Assembly: GCA_017541145.1 (NCBI GenBank)
Contig: JAFXZT010000156.1
Span: 43,114 to 107,113 of the forward strand
Direction: 5' to 3'
Origin: Bacteroidales bacterium
Lineage (GTDB): Bacteria > Bacteroidota > Bacteroidia > Bacteroidales > UBA3824
DNA: 64,000 nucleotides
The notes under the pieces were generated by a model. That model was not told where the DNA came from. It ran no database searches and saw only the letters and a program-made list of their open reading frames with translations. The translations under genes and the position numbers were made by a program. Every line of letters starts with the position of its first letter. The stretch's first letter is position 1. Shown here in pieces: positions 26,886-36,587 of this stretch.

Positions 26886-28088
26886 ATGAAAAGTTTTTTT
26901 AATTTACTAAAAGGAGATCGCACTATTTGGTTTACGGTGTTTGTATTAACATTCGTAAGTCTTGCAGCTGTGTATAGTTCCACGTCGATGCTTGCCTACA
27001 AATATCAAGGCGGCAACACGGTTTATTATATTTTCAAACATTTCATTTTTATTGTAGTTGGATTTTTTGTGATGTATTTCACAAGTCGTCTTTCTTACAA
27101 ATTTTATTTCAAATTAGCGCGACCATTATTATGGGTTTCGTTGGGCTTGTTGTTCCTTACATTGTTTGAATCATCTACTAACGATGCAAAACGTTGGTTT
27201 ACAATACCTTTAACCGGAATCTCGTTTCAAACTTCCGATTTGGCAAAGGTAAGTTTGATGTTGTATTTGGCAAAAGTTCTTTCCGTGTCACAAGATTCTG
27301 AGGAACAGTTGTTTGCCGGGTTCAAAAAATGTTTGATAGCGATTGTTGGAGTTTGCGGATTAATACTTCTCGGTAATTTTTCTACCGCATTTTTGGTAGG
27401 TTTTACCTCTTTGTTTGTATTATTTATAGCAAGAGTCAAAATAAAATGGATTTTTGCCGGAATTGGAATTTGTATCGGTGCAGGTATTTTGTTGATATTA
27501 TTTGCATCACTTTTGGGTTTCCATTCTCGTGTTGATACATGGAAAAGTCGTGTAGAAACATTTATGTCGTCCGATAGCGAATCGAGTCGGGAATCAAATT
27601 ATCAGGCAGAACAATCCAAAATTGCAGTAGCACGTGGCGGATTAACAGGTGTTGGTCCGGGCGGAAGTGTTCAGCGTAACTCTTTGCCGCATCCGTATTC
27701 CGATTTTATATTTTCAATCATTTGTGAAGAGTACGGATTGATTGGCGGTTTGGGTGTTATGATATTTTACTTGATTTTTTTCTATAGGTGTTTGTATACC
27801 ATACGAAATTCCGAGCGGGCGTTCCCGATGTTTTTGTCGTTGGGATTGTCGCTTAATATAATTTTCCAAGCTCTTGCCAACATGTTGGTTGCTGTGAATA
27901 TCACGCCTGTAACAGGTCAGCCGTTACCATTTGTTAGTATGGGTGGTACTTCAATTATTTTTACATCGATTTCGGTCGGAATTATTCTCAACATCTCGAG
28001 ATATGCCGGCAAGAAAGAACTTGTGGAAGAAATTGAAGAAGAACAAAATGTGGAAGAAATTACTGATTATCCGTTTATTGCAGGATAG
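26886..28088 (+). CDS. ftsW: Septal peptidoglycan glycosyltransferase FtsW (SEDS)
   Basis: 400 residues with about ten membrane helices. It polymerises lipid II at the septum with its partner FtsI. The conserved loop GVGPGGSVQRNSLPHPYSDF, followed by EEYGLIGG and the C-terminal PLPFVSMGGTS, identify the SEDS family. Its place between murD and murG is the usual one for ftsW rather than rodA. A short acidic cytosolic tail follows the last helix. Confidence 0.95.
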   Translation: MKSFFNLLKGDRTIWFTVFVLTFVSLAAVYSSTSMLAYKYQGGNTVYYIFKHFIFIVVGFFVMYFTSRLSYKFYFKLARPLLWVSLGLLFLTLFESSTNDAKRWFTIPLTGISFQTSDLAKVSLMLYLAKVLSVSQDSEEQLFAGFKKCLIAIVGVCGLILLGNFSTAFLVGFTSLFVLFIARVKIKWIFAGIGICIGAGILLILFASLLGFHSRVDTWKSRVETFMSSDSESSRESNYQAEQSKIAVARGGLTGVGPGGSVQRNSLPHPYSDFIFSIICEEYGLIGGLGVMIFYLIFFYRCLYTIRNSERAFPMFLSLGLSLNIIFQALANMLVAVNITPVTGQPLPFVSMGGTSIIFTSISVGIILNISRYAGKKELVEEIEEEQNVEEITDYPFIAG

Positions 28089-28131
28089 TTGATAAAGTAT
28101 ATTTTTTAGTAAAAACAATATAATTCGGATT

Positions 28132-29226
28132 ATGAAAGTTTTAATCGGAGGTGGCGGAACCGGCGGACATGTTTTCCCCGCTATCGCAATTGCTCAAGCA
28201 CTGAGAAAAATAGATGAGAGTATCGACATCCTTTTTGTAGGTGCGAAAGACAAAATTGAGATGGAAAAAGTTCCGGCTGCAGGATTCAAAATTATTGGTT
28301 TGCCGGCTGCGGGTTTCCAACGTAAACATCTTTTTAAGAATATTACGTTGCCGTTCAAATTGATGTCGTGCATGATAAAAGCCAAAAAAATAATCAAGGA
28401 TTTTCGTCCTGATATTGCTGTAGGTGTTGGCGGATATGCAAGTGGACCGATTTTGAGAGCTGCTTCCAAAGCCGGAATCCCGATTGTACTTCAGGAACAA
28501 AATTCTCATGCCGGAGTTACTAATCAGATACTTGCAAAAAAAGCGGTTAAGATTTTTACTGCTTATCGCAATATGGACAAGTATTTTGATGCTGACAAAA
28601 TTGTTTTTACAGGAAATCCGGTTCGTGCTGATATTGTTAACAATACATCAACAAGAGAAGAAGCCGTTAACTTTTTTAAGCTTAATCCGGAAAAACTTAC
28701 GATATTGTCTATTGGAGGAAGTCTTGGAGCCGGGACTATCAACAAAAGTATCATGGCTTGTGTTGAAAAACTTCAGAAATCCAATGTACAGTTAATATGG
28801 CAAACGGGAAAATATTATTACGATGATATTGAAAAACAGATGTCAACAAAAAATTGTCCTGATATCCATGCAATGGCTTTTGTAAAACGTATGGATTTGG
28901 CTTATACAGTTGCTGACGTTGTAGTTTCAAGATCGGGAGCTTTGTCGGTATCAGAATTATGTCTTGCAAAAAAGCCGGTGATTTTCATACCCTCGCCCAA
29001 TGTTGCTGAAGATCACCAAACTAAGAATGCAATGGCTTTGGTAAACGAAAATGCTGCCGAGATGCTTAAAGATAATGAAGCCGAGGAAAAATTTTTTGAA
29101 ACTGTATTAGAGTTGGTAAACAACAAGGAAAAACGTAATATTTTTTCTAATAATATTTCAAAACTTGCTATTCCCAATTCAGCTGAGATAATTGCAGGAG
29201 AAATATTAAAATTGATAAAAAAATAA
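28132..29226 (+). CDS. murG: UDP-GlcNAc:lipid I N-acetylglucosaminyltransferase
   Basis: 364 residues, a GT-B peripheral membrane enzyme that converts lipid I to lipid II. The N-terminal GGGGTGGHVFPAIAIA loop, QEQNSHAG, and the donor-site SRSGALSVSEL plus EDHQTKNA are present. It follows ftsW by 43 bases. Here it is separated from murC by an unrelated lipoprotein gene with its own promoter. Confidence 0.96.
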   Translation: MKVLIGGGGTGGHVFPAIAIAQALRKIDESIDILFVGAKDKIEMEKVPAAGFKIIGLPAAGFQRKHLFKNITLPFKLMSCMIKAKKIIKDFRPDIAVGVGGYASGPILRAASKAGIPIVLQEQNSHAGVTNQILAKKAVKIFTAYRNMDKYFDADKIVFTGNPVRADIVNNTSTREEAVNFFKLNPEKLTILSIGGSLGAGTINKSIMACVEKLQKSNVQLIWQTGKYYYDDIEKQMSTKNCPDIHAMAFVKRMDLAYTVADVVVSRSGALSVSELCLAKKPVIFIPSPNVAEDHQTKNAMALVNENAAEMLKDNEAEEKFFETVLELVNNKEKRNIFSNNISKLAIPNSAEIIAGEILKLIKK

Positions 29227-29231
29227 TTGCA

Positions 29232-29239
29232 TATTTTTG
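29232..29239 (+). promoter_or_regulatory. -7 box inside the dcw cluster
   Basis: TATTTTTG, a consensus -7 element, 49 bases before the ATG of the lipoprotein gene. It would supply an internal start for lipoprotein-murC-ftsQAZ. Confidence 0.45.
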
Positions 29240-29287
29240 TAAACAAAAAAAAATATTTACTTTTACGCTGTAAAATTTTGTAAAAAT

Positions 29288-30190
29288 ATGAAACGCGCAA
29301 AAATACTAATATACTCTGTAGCTGCATTTGTGGCTGCATTGTTCGTTCAAAGTTGTTCAGATTCTTCTTTGACCGATACTTTTACTACATCAAAATCGAA
29401 GCTTGAGACCACTTTGGCTGAAAAGACATCATTGGTTGTCGATGTTATAGTTAAGGCATATCAAGAGGTTGATAATCTTACATTTGATAGCGAATTTGAA
29501 AATGCTGTCAGTGGTATTTTAGCTAATTCTGATATCGATTATCCGCATGTTGGTCTTGTAAACGATTCGATGCAAGTAAAATTGCAGTTACTTTATCTTT
29601 ACAAGCAAGTGGCTTCGGAATATGCAGTGTTGGCTGACAACGGTTTTACCGGTAAACAAGACGCGTTTTCTAAATGCTGTAACAACATCACATCTTACTA
29701 TTCTACTCTTGGTGATTCAGTTGCATTACAAACTGTTAAAGTTGTTAAATCGCATATCAATTCCAAACGTTATAGCGAAAGCGCTGTAATGTCTTGCTTG
29801 TTTTTGGCATTGGAAGAAATTTGGAGCGATGATATCAAAACTTGGAGTGCAAATTTGAATCAGTCTTTCATTGATTACCAGAATACTCTCGCTTCTATTC
29901 CGGAATCATCTTTCAACGAAGAAAAACTCTCTAAATATGTTTTCCAACCATACGAAGGCAAACATAATTTGGTTGAAGCATATAAGCTCAATCTTTTGAA
30001 AGAGCGTCGCAATCAACTTTTGACATTTTTGAATAAAACCAGCAACATCACTTCGGCTCTTCAGTGCTTGCATTCAGCAACTGACGAACTCAAAAAAGAC
30101 AGATGCGACAAAACTACTGTCTTGAATTTGCTAAATAGAGTAGATGTTTTGATTGGTAATATCAACAATGTCTCGACTGCAAATGAATAA
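29288..30190 (+). CDS. Predicted lipoprotein inserted between murG and murC
   Basis: 300 residues. The signal peptide ends in a lipobox (FVQSC, Cys at 23), followed by SDSSLTD. The mature part looks all-helical with repeated Leu/Lys/Glu patterns and no enzyme motif. I do not recognise the family. In most bacteria murG is followed directly by murC, so this gene is an addition to the cluster. A place among wall-synthesis genes hints at an envelope role, but that is inference. It has its own -7 box and lies 57 bases ahead of murC. Confidence 0.72.
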   Translation: MKRAKILIYSVAAFVAALFVQSCSDSSLTDTFTTSKSKLETTLAEKTSLVVDVIVKAYQEVDNLTFDSEFENAVSGILANSDIDYPHVGLVNDSMQVKLQLLYLYKQVASEYAVLADNGFTGKQDAFSKCCNNITSYYSTLGDSVALQTVKVVKSHINSKRYSESAVMSCLFLALEEIWSDDIKTWSANLNQSFIDYQNTLASIPESSFNEEKLSKYVFQPYEGKHNLVEAYKLNLLKERRNQLLTFLNKTSNITSALQCLHSATDELKKDRCDKTTVLNLLNRVDVLIGNINNVSTANE

Positions 30191-30247
30191 GTTTTTTTAT
30201 AATTAATTGTTAGTATTTATATAATTTTTTTGTGATTTTAGTTGAAA

Positions 30248-31654
30248 ATGAATCATTTTGACAAAATCAACAACGTATATTTTTTAGGTATAGGCGGAAT
30301 TGGAATGAGCGCGTTAGCTCGTTACTTCAATTCATTGGGAAAAAACGTGTTCGGTTATGATTTAACAAAATCCGAACTTACCCAACAACTTGAAAATGAA
30401 GGAATCAAGATAGTTTACAACGATGACATCTCATTGATTCCGATGCAGTGTATGGCAGAACAGGACAAAACTATGGTAGTTTTTACACCTGCTGTTCCTA
30501 CTGTTAACAAAATATTCGGATACTTCGCCGGCAACAGATATTTTATGTTGAAGCGTGCAAGAGTTTTGGGTATGATATCCGACAATTATACTACAATTGC
30601 GGTTTCTGGTACTCATGGCAAAACCACTACTTCCAGTGTGATTGCCAATATTTTGCATTGCGCCGGAAAAGATAACTTCGCATTTCTTGGAGGTATTTCC
30701 AAGAACATCAACAGCAACTTGATGATGCCGAAGAAACATTCAGACTTTGAAAGCTCTAAAACTCTCCTTGTGGCTGAGGCTGACGAGTTTGACAGGTCTT
30801 TTTTGTGGTTGACTCCTAATGTTACTGTTATTACCTATGTGGATGAAGACCATTTGGACATCTACAAAGACAGAGCTGATTTGATTGATACTTTCAACAA
30901 GTTTGCTCAAAAAGGTAAAAAAGACGGCGTGGTAATTGTCAACAAAAAAATTGAAGATATTATCAATACCAAAGATATTAAAAAGCTTACATATTCCGAT
31001 AACGACAAGGGTGCCGATTATTATGCGGAAAACATCCGACTCGAAAACGGAACTTACACAATTGATGCTATGACTCCTTATGGTCTTATCAAAGATATTA
31101 CAATAGGAGCCAGAGGCAGAGTAAATGTTGAAAATACAATGGCGTGTGTTGCAGCTGCGCAATCTGCCGGTATCGACAACGATTCTATTAAAGAAGGCGT
31201 GGCTACTTTCAAAGGCGTAAAGCGCAGATTGGATTTTCATGTGCAAAACGAAAATGTTGTTTACATCGATGATTATGCACATCATCCTAAAGAGCTTTCG
31301 GCTACAATAAATTCAGTGAGAGAACTTTTCCCTGAAAAGAAAATCACTGGAATTTTTCAGCCGCATTTGTATACACGTACAAGAGATTTCGCAACAGATT
31401 TTGCAAAGTCGCTTGATTTGCTTGATGAGGTAATTCTCATGGATATTTATCCGGCAAGAGAAAAACCAATACCGGGTGTTGATTCCAAGATGATAGCCGG
31501 TCTGATGAAAAACAAAAATACATTTCTCATCAGTGATACCGAACATATCATTCTGAAAATCAAAGAACTTGATGTACAAGTACTTCTTACATTAGGTGCC
31601 GGTAGTGTTGATAAGCTTATTCAGCCTGTAACAGAATTGTTGCAAAGCAGATAA
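30248..31654 (+). CDS. murC: UDP-N-acetylmuramate:L-alanine ligase
   Basis: 468 residues. It adds the first amino acid (L-Ala) to UDP-MurNAc. It shows the dinucleotide-type loop GIGGIGMSALARYF, the P-loop GTHGKTTTSSVI, EADEFDRSFLWL and the C-terminal YDDYAHHPKE-like segment (YIDDYAHHPKEL) and QPHLYTRT. The ATG at 30248 gives the family start (MNHFDKINNVYF); a TTG two codons earlier is less likely. Confidence 0.96.
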   Translation: MNHFDKINNVYFLGIGGIGMSALARYFNSLGKNVFGYDLTKSELTQQLENEGIKIVYNDDISLIPMQCMAEQDKTMVVFTPAVPTVNKIFGYFAGNRYFMLKRARVLGMISDNYTTIAVSGTHGKTTTSSVIANILHCAGKDNFAFLGGISKNINSNLMMPKKHSDFESSKTLLVAEADEFDRSFLWLTPNVTVITYVDEDHLDIYKDRADLIDTFNKFAQKGKKDGVVIVNKKIEDIINTKDIKKLTYSDNDKGADYYAENIRLENGTYTIDAMTPYGLIKDITIGARGRVNVENTMACVAAAQSAGIDNDSIKEGVATFKGVKRRLDFHVQNENVVYIDDYAHHPKELSATINSVRELFPEKKITGIFQPHLYTRTRDFATDFAKSLDLLDEVILMDIYPAREKPIPGVDSKMIAGLMKNKNTFLISDTEHIILKIKELDVQVLLTLGAGSVDKLIQPVTELLQSR

Positions 31655-31679
31655 TATATCGTTTGGTAAAACTTGAAGA

Positions 31680-32468
31680 ATGAAAATATCGAAGCGTAAA
31701 GTATGGAAAATCGCGTTGGTGATTTTGTTGATGGTGGTTATGTACATGACCATGAGCAAATTTCACACAACACTTTGTACTTCCATTGATATTAGTATTA
31801 TCGATTCTTCTGAGACAAAGTTCATCGACCAGAATATGGTTCTTGACCTTGTTTATCAGGATCAGCCCGATGATGTACTTGGTCACGCTCTTGATAGTAT
31901 TAACATCAATCTTATAGAACAGAGGCTTACATCGCATCCGTTTATAAGACATGCTTCAATATACAAAACGATATCAGGAAAACTGAAAGTTGATGTTGTT
32001 CAGCGATATCCTGTACTTATGATTATCAATCGTGAAGGGCAGGAATATTATATCGACAGCGACGGCATGATTTTCCCGACATCCGACAGGTATTCGTCGT
32101 TGGTGATAGTTGCCAACGGAAATATCAAAGAAAAATTTGACTTTTCAAAAGGTCAGATTTACAAAGTTGATTTAACTGAAAAAAAAAATAAGACTACAGC
32201 CGATTTGTTTAAATTGGCACAATTAATACAGAAAGATGATTTCTGGCGTGACCAGATTGAACAGATTTATGTAAACAATTTGGGTGAGTATGAACTCGTT
32301 CCGATGCTTGGACCTCAGATTCTTGCGTTGGGTACTATCGAGGATTACGATCGTAAGATGTATATTCTCAAAGAGTTTTATTTTCAAGGTATGAGAAAAA
32401 CCGGTTGGAATACATACAAACTCATATCTGTAAAATACAAAAATCAAATCGTCTGCAAGCGTTTTTGA
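31680..32468 (+). CDS. ftsQ: Cell division protein FtsQ
   Basis: 262 residues. A short basic cytosolic N-terminus and one membrane helix (about 10-27) precede a POTRA-type domain (about 40-115, with SHPFIRHASIYKTISGKLKVD-like strands) and a beta domain. It is a periplasmic scaffold of the divisome that binds FtsL/FtsB. Sequence is weakly conserved, but position between murC and ftsA plus topology make the call safe. Confidence 0.88.
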   Translation: MKISKRKVWKIALVILLMVVMYMTMSKFHTTLCTSIDISIIDSSETKFIDQNMVLDLVYQDQPDDVLGHALDSININLIEQRLTSHPFIRHASIYKTISGKLKVDVVQRYPVLMIINREGQEYYIDSDGMIFPTSDRYSSLVIVANGNIKEKFDFSKGQIYKVDLTEKKNKTTADLFKLAQLIQKDDFWRDQIEQIYVNNLGEYELVPMLGPQILALGTIEDYDRKMYILKEFYFQGMRKTGWNTYKLISVKYKNQIVCKRF

Positions 32469-32505
32469 TATAAGAAACAATTAGAATTTTCAAAAGGTAA
32501 TTGGC

Positions 32506-33855
32506 ATGACTACGACAAATCAAATTGTTGCTGCGATTGATATTGGAACATCAAAAATAGTTGCAATCGCCGGCAAAAAAGATGAATTAGGCAAAATCAC
32601 GGTTCTTGGTTATGGGGAAGCCGAATCTAATGGCGTTACCCATGGCTCGGTTCAAAACGTTGGTTATGTTGCTGCTGCTATCAACAAAGCTGTTGCTAAA
32701 TGTAAAGCTGCTGTCAATGTGGATTTCAAGAATGTTTTTGTCGGAATTGCGGGTCAAAACGTGAGAGGTGTGGTATACTCTCATTCTAAATTTATCGTAA
32801 ATAACTTGATTACTCAAGCTGATGTTGATCAGCTTACGCAAGAGGTGTATTCTATCAACAAGGAACCGGGTGAAGAAATTATTCACGTGATTCCTCAGAA
32901 TTTTAGTGTTGACGGGCATTCCGTCGGACTCAATCCTGTCGGTTGCAACTGCAAGAAGTTGGAAGGAACTTTCTATGTAGCTGTGGGCGATGCTACTTCT
33001 ATTGCCAATTTGCGTCAAGCCATCAATATTACAGGTCTCAATATTATAAAAGTGATACTTGAACCAATAGCCAGCGCCGATGCCGTTCTCGACGATGATG
33101 AAAAAGAGGGCGGTGTTATGGTGTTTGATATTGGTGCAGGTACTACGGATATTGCTGTATATCAAGAGAAAGTACTGAGAACTACTTCTTTTGTACCTTT
33201 TGGAGGTAATTCTATTACTAACGATATCAAGCAAGCATTTTCAATATTAGCTCGTCAGGCAGAACAATTGAAAGTTCAGTTCGGCTCTGCTTTGTCGTTG
33301 TCTGAATTTTCTAACCGTATCGCTACCCTGAAAGGTATCAACGGTCGAAATACCAAAGAAGTTTCTTTTACAGATCTTGCTAATGTTATTAATGCCAGAT
33401 TCGATGAGATTTTGGGAGGTATTGCATATCAACTTGATGAAGCAGGGTTTTCTAAAAAACTCTCTGCCGGTATCGTGATTACAGGTGGTGGTGCTTTGCT
33501 CAATAGCATTACTCAATATGTAAAATTCCGACTTGGTATGGATGTTAGAATCGGAACTCCTAAAAATATAATTCCAACAACTGCCGATTTTCTCAACCCT
33601 CAGTATTCTACTGCTGCCGGTTTGTTGATAAAAGGTTTTGAATATTTGGAAGTGTATGTAAAACAGCAGCAGGAAAAACTTAAAAACGAAAAAGTTGAAG
33701 CTGCCGTTAATACCAATCTGAACGGAAATGCCAAACCTCAGACGGGTAAGAAAACTCAAGAGACTAAAACTCAGTCCAAGAAAAGCGGTTTTTTCAATCG
33801 TTTCAAGAAATGGGCGTCTGAGTTTTTGGAAGATCCGGAAGATACCAAGATGTAA
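32506..33855 (+). CDS. ftsA: Cell division protein FtsA
   Basis: 449 residues, an actin-like ATPase that tethers FtsZ filaments to the membrane. It shows the phosphate-1 loop AAIDIGTSKIVAIAG, phosphate-2 VFDIGAGTTDIAVY, the adenosine motif ITGGGALLNSI, and the SHS2 insertion. A C-terminal amphipathic helix (FFNRFKKWASEFLE) after a Lys/Asn/Gln-rich linker is the membrane anchor. Directly upstream of ftsZ. Confidence 0.96.
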   Translation: MTTTNQIVAAIDIGTSKIVAIAGKKDELGKITVLGYGEAESNGVTHGSVQNVGYVAAAINKAVAKCKAAVNVDFKNVFVGIAGQNVRGVVYSHSKFIVNNLITQADVDQLTQEVYSINKEPGEEIIHVIPQNFSVDGHSVGLNPVGCNCKKLEGTFYVAVGDATSIANLRQAINITGLNIIKVILEPIASADAVLDDDEKEGGVMVFDIGAGTTDIAVYQEKVLRTTSFVPFGGNSITNDIKQAFSILARQAEQLKVQFGSALSLSEFSNRIATLKGINGRNTKEVSFTDLANVINARFDEILGGIAYQLDEAGFSKKLSAGIVITGGGALLNSITQYVKFRLGMDVRIGTPKNIIPTTADFLNPQYSTAAGLLIKGFEYLEVYVKQQQEKLKNEKVEAAVNTNLNGNAKPQTGKKTQETKTQSKKSGFFNRFKKWASEFLEDPEDTKM

Positions 33856-33920
33856 TTATCTATACCAATAATATTTACTTAGTTTGAAAAATACTTAACA
33901 GACTCTAAACTTAGAACATC

Positions 33921-35378
33921 ATGATTGATTTAGATACAGCGGCCGATGATACTTTAGGCTTCAATTTTGAGAAAAAGAACAATATCATAAAAGTTTTGGG
34001 TGTAGGTGGAGGCGGTGGCAACGCTGTCAATCACATGTTTGCATGTGGTATCAAAGACGTTGACTTTATTATTGCTAATACTGACAATCAAGCTCTTGCT
34101 GCAAGTCCTATTCCTACAAAAATTCAGATTGGAGCATCTCTTACACAGGGTTTGGGCGCTGGTAACAATCCTGAACACGGTAAACAAGCTGCTACTGAAA
34201 GTATTGATGATATCAAAAATCATCTTGTTGACAACGATACTACAAAAATGCTTTTCGTAACGGCGGGACTTGGTGGTGGTACCGATACAGGTGCTGCTCC
34301 GGTAATTGCCAAGATTTCCAAAGAAATGGGAATTCTTACAATTGCTATTGTTACAATTCCCTTCCGTTTTGAAGGTCCTAAACGTGTAAAACAAGCTCTT
34401 GCTGGTCTTGAGGAATTATCGCATAATGTTGACTCTTTGTTGGTTATCGACAACGAGAAAATCCGTGAGATGTACGGCGAGATGACAATTCAAGACGCAT
34501 TTACCAACGCTGACAACGTTTTGACAATGGCGGCTAAAGGTATTGCCGAGATTATCACCGTAACAGGTTCTGTCAACGTCGATTTCGCCGATGTGAAGAC
34601 GGTAATGGAGAACTCTGGCGTGGCTTTGATGGGTACAGGTAAAGCAGAAGGCGAAGACCGTGCTAAACGTGCTATCATGCAGGCTCTTAACTCTCCGTTG
34701 CTTAATAACAACAACATCCAAGGTTCTAAGAACATCCTTGTCAACGTGTCATCAGGTGAAAATCAGACTACACTTAACGAGCTTGCCTTCCTCAACGAAT
34801 TTATCCAGTCTGCTGCCGGTGCTAATGCCGACCTTATTTGGGGTAACTCTGTTGACCCGACACTCGGCGAGGCTATCTGTGTGACTTTGATTGCAACCGG
34901 TTTCGATCCTCAGGAAATTTTGAATCCGTATGAACACGGCGGTTACAAACCCAAAGTTAATACATCGGAATTCCTTGATCAGACTCCAAAAAAAAATCAG
35001 AATGCAGACGAAACTGAAGTTCTACAATCAGATAATAGTGAAACAACTGATTCTCAAGTAAAATCAACGGCAAATGCTTCTGATTTTGCTGATAAGAACG
35101 ACAGTTCAACTGTAAAAGTGGGCGAAACCATCGATTTGGATTCTGATACAGATGCCGATTCTGATTTGCAAGATCAAAACGTTGATACCAACCAATCAGA
35201 ACAGCAAGAAATGCCACACGCAACTATTACTGAAACTCAATTCAAGAAAATCAACCTTACTACCGGCAACATTGAGGAATATGAGAATACACCGGCGTAT
35301 ATTCGCAAGGGAATCAAACTCAATGGCGGAAATTATAATAACGCTAAATATCAAAAATTCCCTTTAAACGAGGAATAG
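33921..35378 (+). CDS. ftsZ: Cell division GTPase FtsZ (variant tubulin signature)
   Basis: 485 residues, the tubulin-like protein that forms the division ring. Nucleotide-binding and catalytic parts are recognisable: GVGGGGGNAV, NTDNQAL, GLGAGNNPEHG, IVTIPFRFEG and the T7 loop NVDFADVKTVM. The tubulin signature reads GGGTDTG (residues 118-124), with Asp122 in place of the nearly invariant glycine of GGGTGTG. A long acidic linker (about 345-450) leads to a conserved C-terminal peptide (PAYIRKGIKL) that binds FtsA. It is the last classical dcw gene; the SiaB/SiaC-like pair follows. Confidence 0.97.
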   Translation: MIDLDTAADDTLGFNFEKKNNIIKVLGVGGGGGNAVNHMFACGIKDVDFIIANTDNQALAASPIPTKIQIGASLTQGLGAGNNPEHGKQAATESIDDIKNHLVDNDTTKMLFVTAGLGGGTDTGAAPVIAKISKEMGILTIAIVTIPFRFEGPKRVKQALAGLEELSHNVDSLLVIDNEKIREMYGEMTIQDAFTNADNVLTMAAKGIAEIITVTGSVNVDFADVKTVMENSGVALMGTGKAEGEDRAKRAIMQALNSPLLNNNNIQGSKNILVNVSSGENQTTLNELAFLNEFIQSAAGANADLIWGNSVDPTLGEAICVTLIATGFDPQEILNPYEHGGYKPKVNTSEFLDQTPKKNQNADETEVLQSDNSETTDSQVKSTANASDFADKNDSSTVKVGETIDLDSDTDADSDLQDQNVDTNQSEQQEMPHATITETQFKKINLTTGNIEEYENTPAYIRKGIKLNGGNYNNAKYQKFPLNEE

Positions 35379-35429
35379 ATTGGCATTTTTATTGCAATAA
35401 TGGTAGGATATTAATAACAAACGATAACT

Positions 35430-36578
35430 ATGGCACAGGAATCAGGTCAAAATCTTTTTGAAATCGCATATCCTTTGTTTCAAAGAATCAACGACAACGA
35501 CTTTGAATACGTTTACAGAGGTTATTTCGATCACAGCATTACCAAGAAAATTCTTTACTTGGCTGATACAAGTATTGCTAAAGTAACTCACCAAGCTCAA
35601 GCTACTTTGCAGAAACGTATCTATTACATCATGGTGGAAGGTTTACAAAACATCACCCACCATCAGGAAGAAATTGCCAACGACAAAGAATTTGAAGAAT
35701 ATCCTGGCATATTCGCTATTCAAAAAAATGGCGATAAGTATTTTATCTCTACCGGTAATATCGTTGCCAACGACAAAATCGATAGTCTAAAATCCAAACT
35801 TGACGTAATCAACTCGCTTTCTCCCGAAGAACTCAAGAAATTTCACCGTGAGATTCTTTCTAACGGTAATATTTCTGACAAAGGTGGTGCCGGTTTGGGT
35901 TTGATTGAGATGTCAAGAAAGTCGGGCAACAAATTGCTTTATAGTTTTGAACATCTTAACGATCAGTATACATATTTCTATCTTCAGACTTTGATACCTA
36001 CTGATTCTACATACGGCGATGTCAACTGTAATGGAAAACATAGTTCGTTGGAAAGCGTAAAAGAACTGCACCAACAGATGAACACTGAAAATATTTTGTT
36101 GTATTTCAACGGCTTCTTCAATCAGGAAAACCTCTTGAGTTTGCTCGCAATCATCAAGTCAAGAATGAATATGCCGCTCACCACCATCAAGATTTCAAAC
36201 GTAATGGTGGAAATGCTTCAGAATATTATCAAACACGGTATCCGTACTGCCGATTCAGCCGGTACTTCAGGAGTGTTCTTCCTCGGTCAGAAAGACAACG
36301 AAACTATTCTTACTTCAGGAAATATTATTCCTAACGAAGCTAAGCAAGTTATCACCGATCGTCTCGAATTCGTTAACGGCATGAGCAAAGACGAACTTTC
36401 TGACTATTACGATGATATCCTTCTCGACTTTGATACTGCTGACGCTAAGAAAACTGGTTTGGGTTTCTCTGATCTTAGAATCAAGAGCGACAGGCCGCTT
36501 AAATACGAGTTCCAGCCAATCAACGACAAAGAACAATTTTATCTTTTGCAAACCACTGTTAAAAACAAGAAGAAATAA
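35430..36578 (+). CDS. siaB: SiaB-like GHKL-type protein kinase, tandem domains
   Basis: 382 residues made of two similar halves (about 1-190 and 205-380). Each half has an N-box-like motif (VEGLQNITHH at about 70; VEMLQNIIKHG at about 260) and a glycine loop (GGAGLGLIEMS at about 152; KKTGLGFSDLR at about 345), as in GHKL ATPases. This matches the SiaB family kinase (DUF6272), whose known member phosphorylates the SiaC protein in a partner-switching system in Pseudomonas (established knowledge). The SiaC-like gene lies 9 bases downstream. Here the domain is duplicated; one half may be regulatory. It starts 51 bases after ftsZ. Confidence 0.82.
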   Translation: MAQESGQNLFEIAYPLFQRINDNDFEYVYRGYFDHSITKKILYLADTSIAKVTHQAQATLQKRIYYIMVEGLQNITHHQEEIANDKEFEEYPGIFAIQKNGDKYFISTGNIVANDKIDSLKSKLDVINSLSPEELKKFHREILSNGNISDKGGAGLGLIEMSRKSGNKLLYSFEHLNDQYTYFYLQTLIPTDSTYGDVNCNGKHSSLESVKELHQQMNTENILLYFNGFFNQENLLSLLAIIKSRMNMPLTTIKISNVMVEMLQNIIKHGIRTADSAGTSGVFFLGQKDNETILTSGNIIPNEAKQVITDRLEFVNGMSKDELSDYYDDILLDFDTADAKKTGLGFSDLRIKSDRPLKYEFQPINDKEQFYLLQTTVKNKKK

Positions 36579-36587
36579 ACTAATAGT

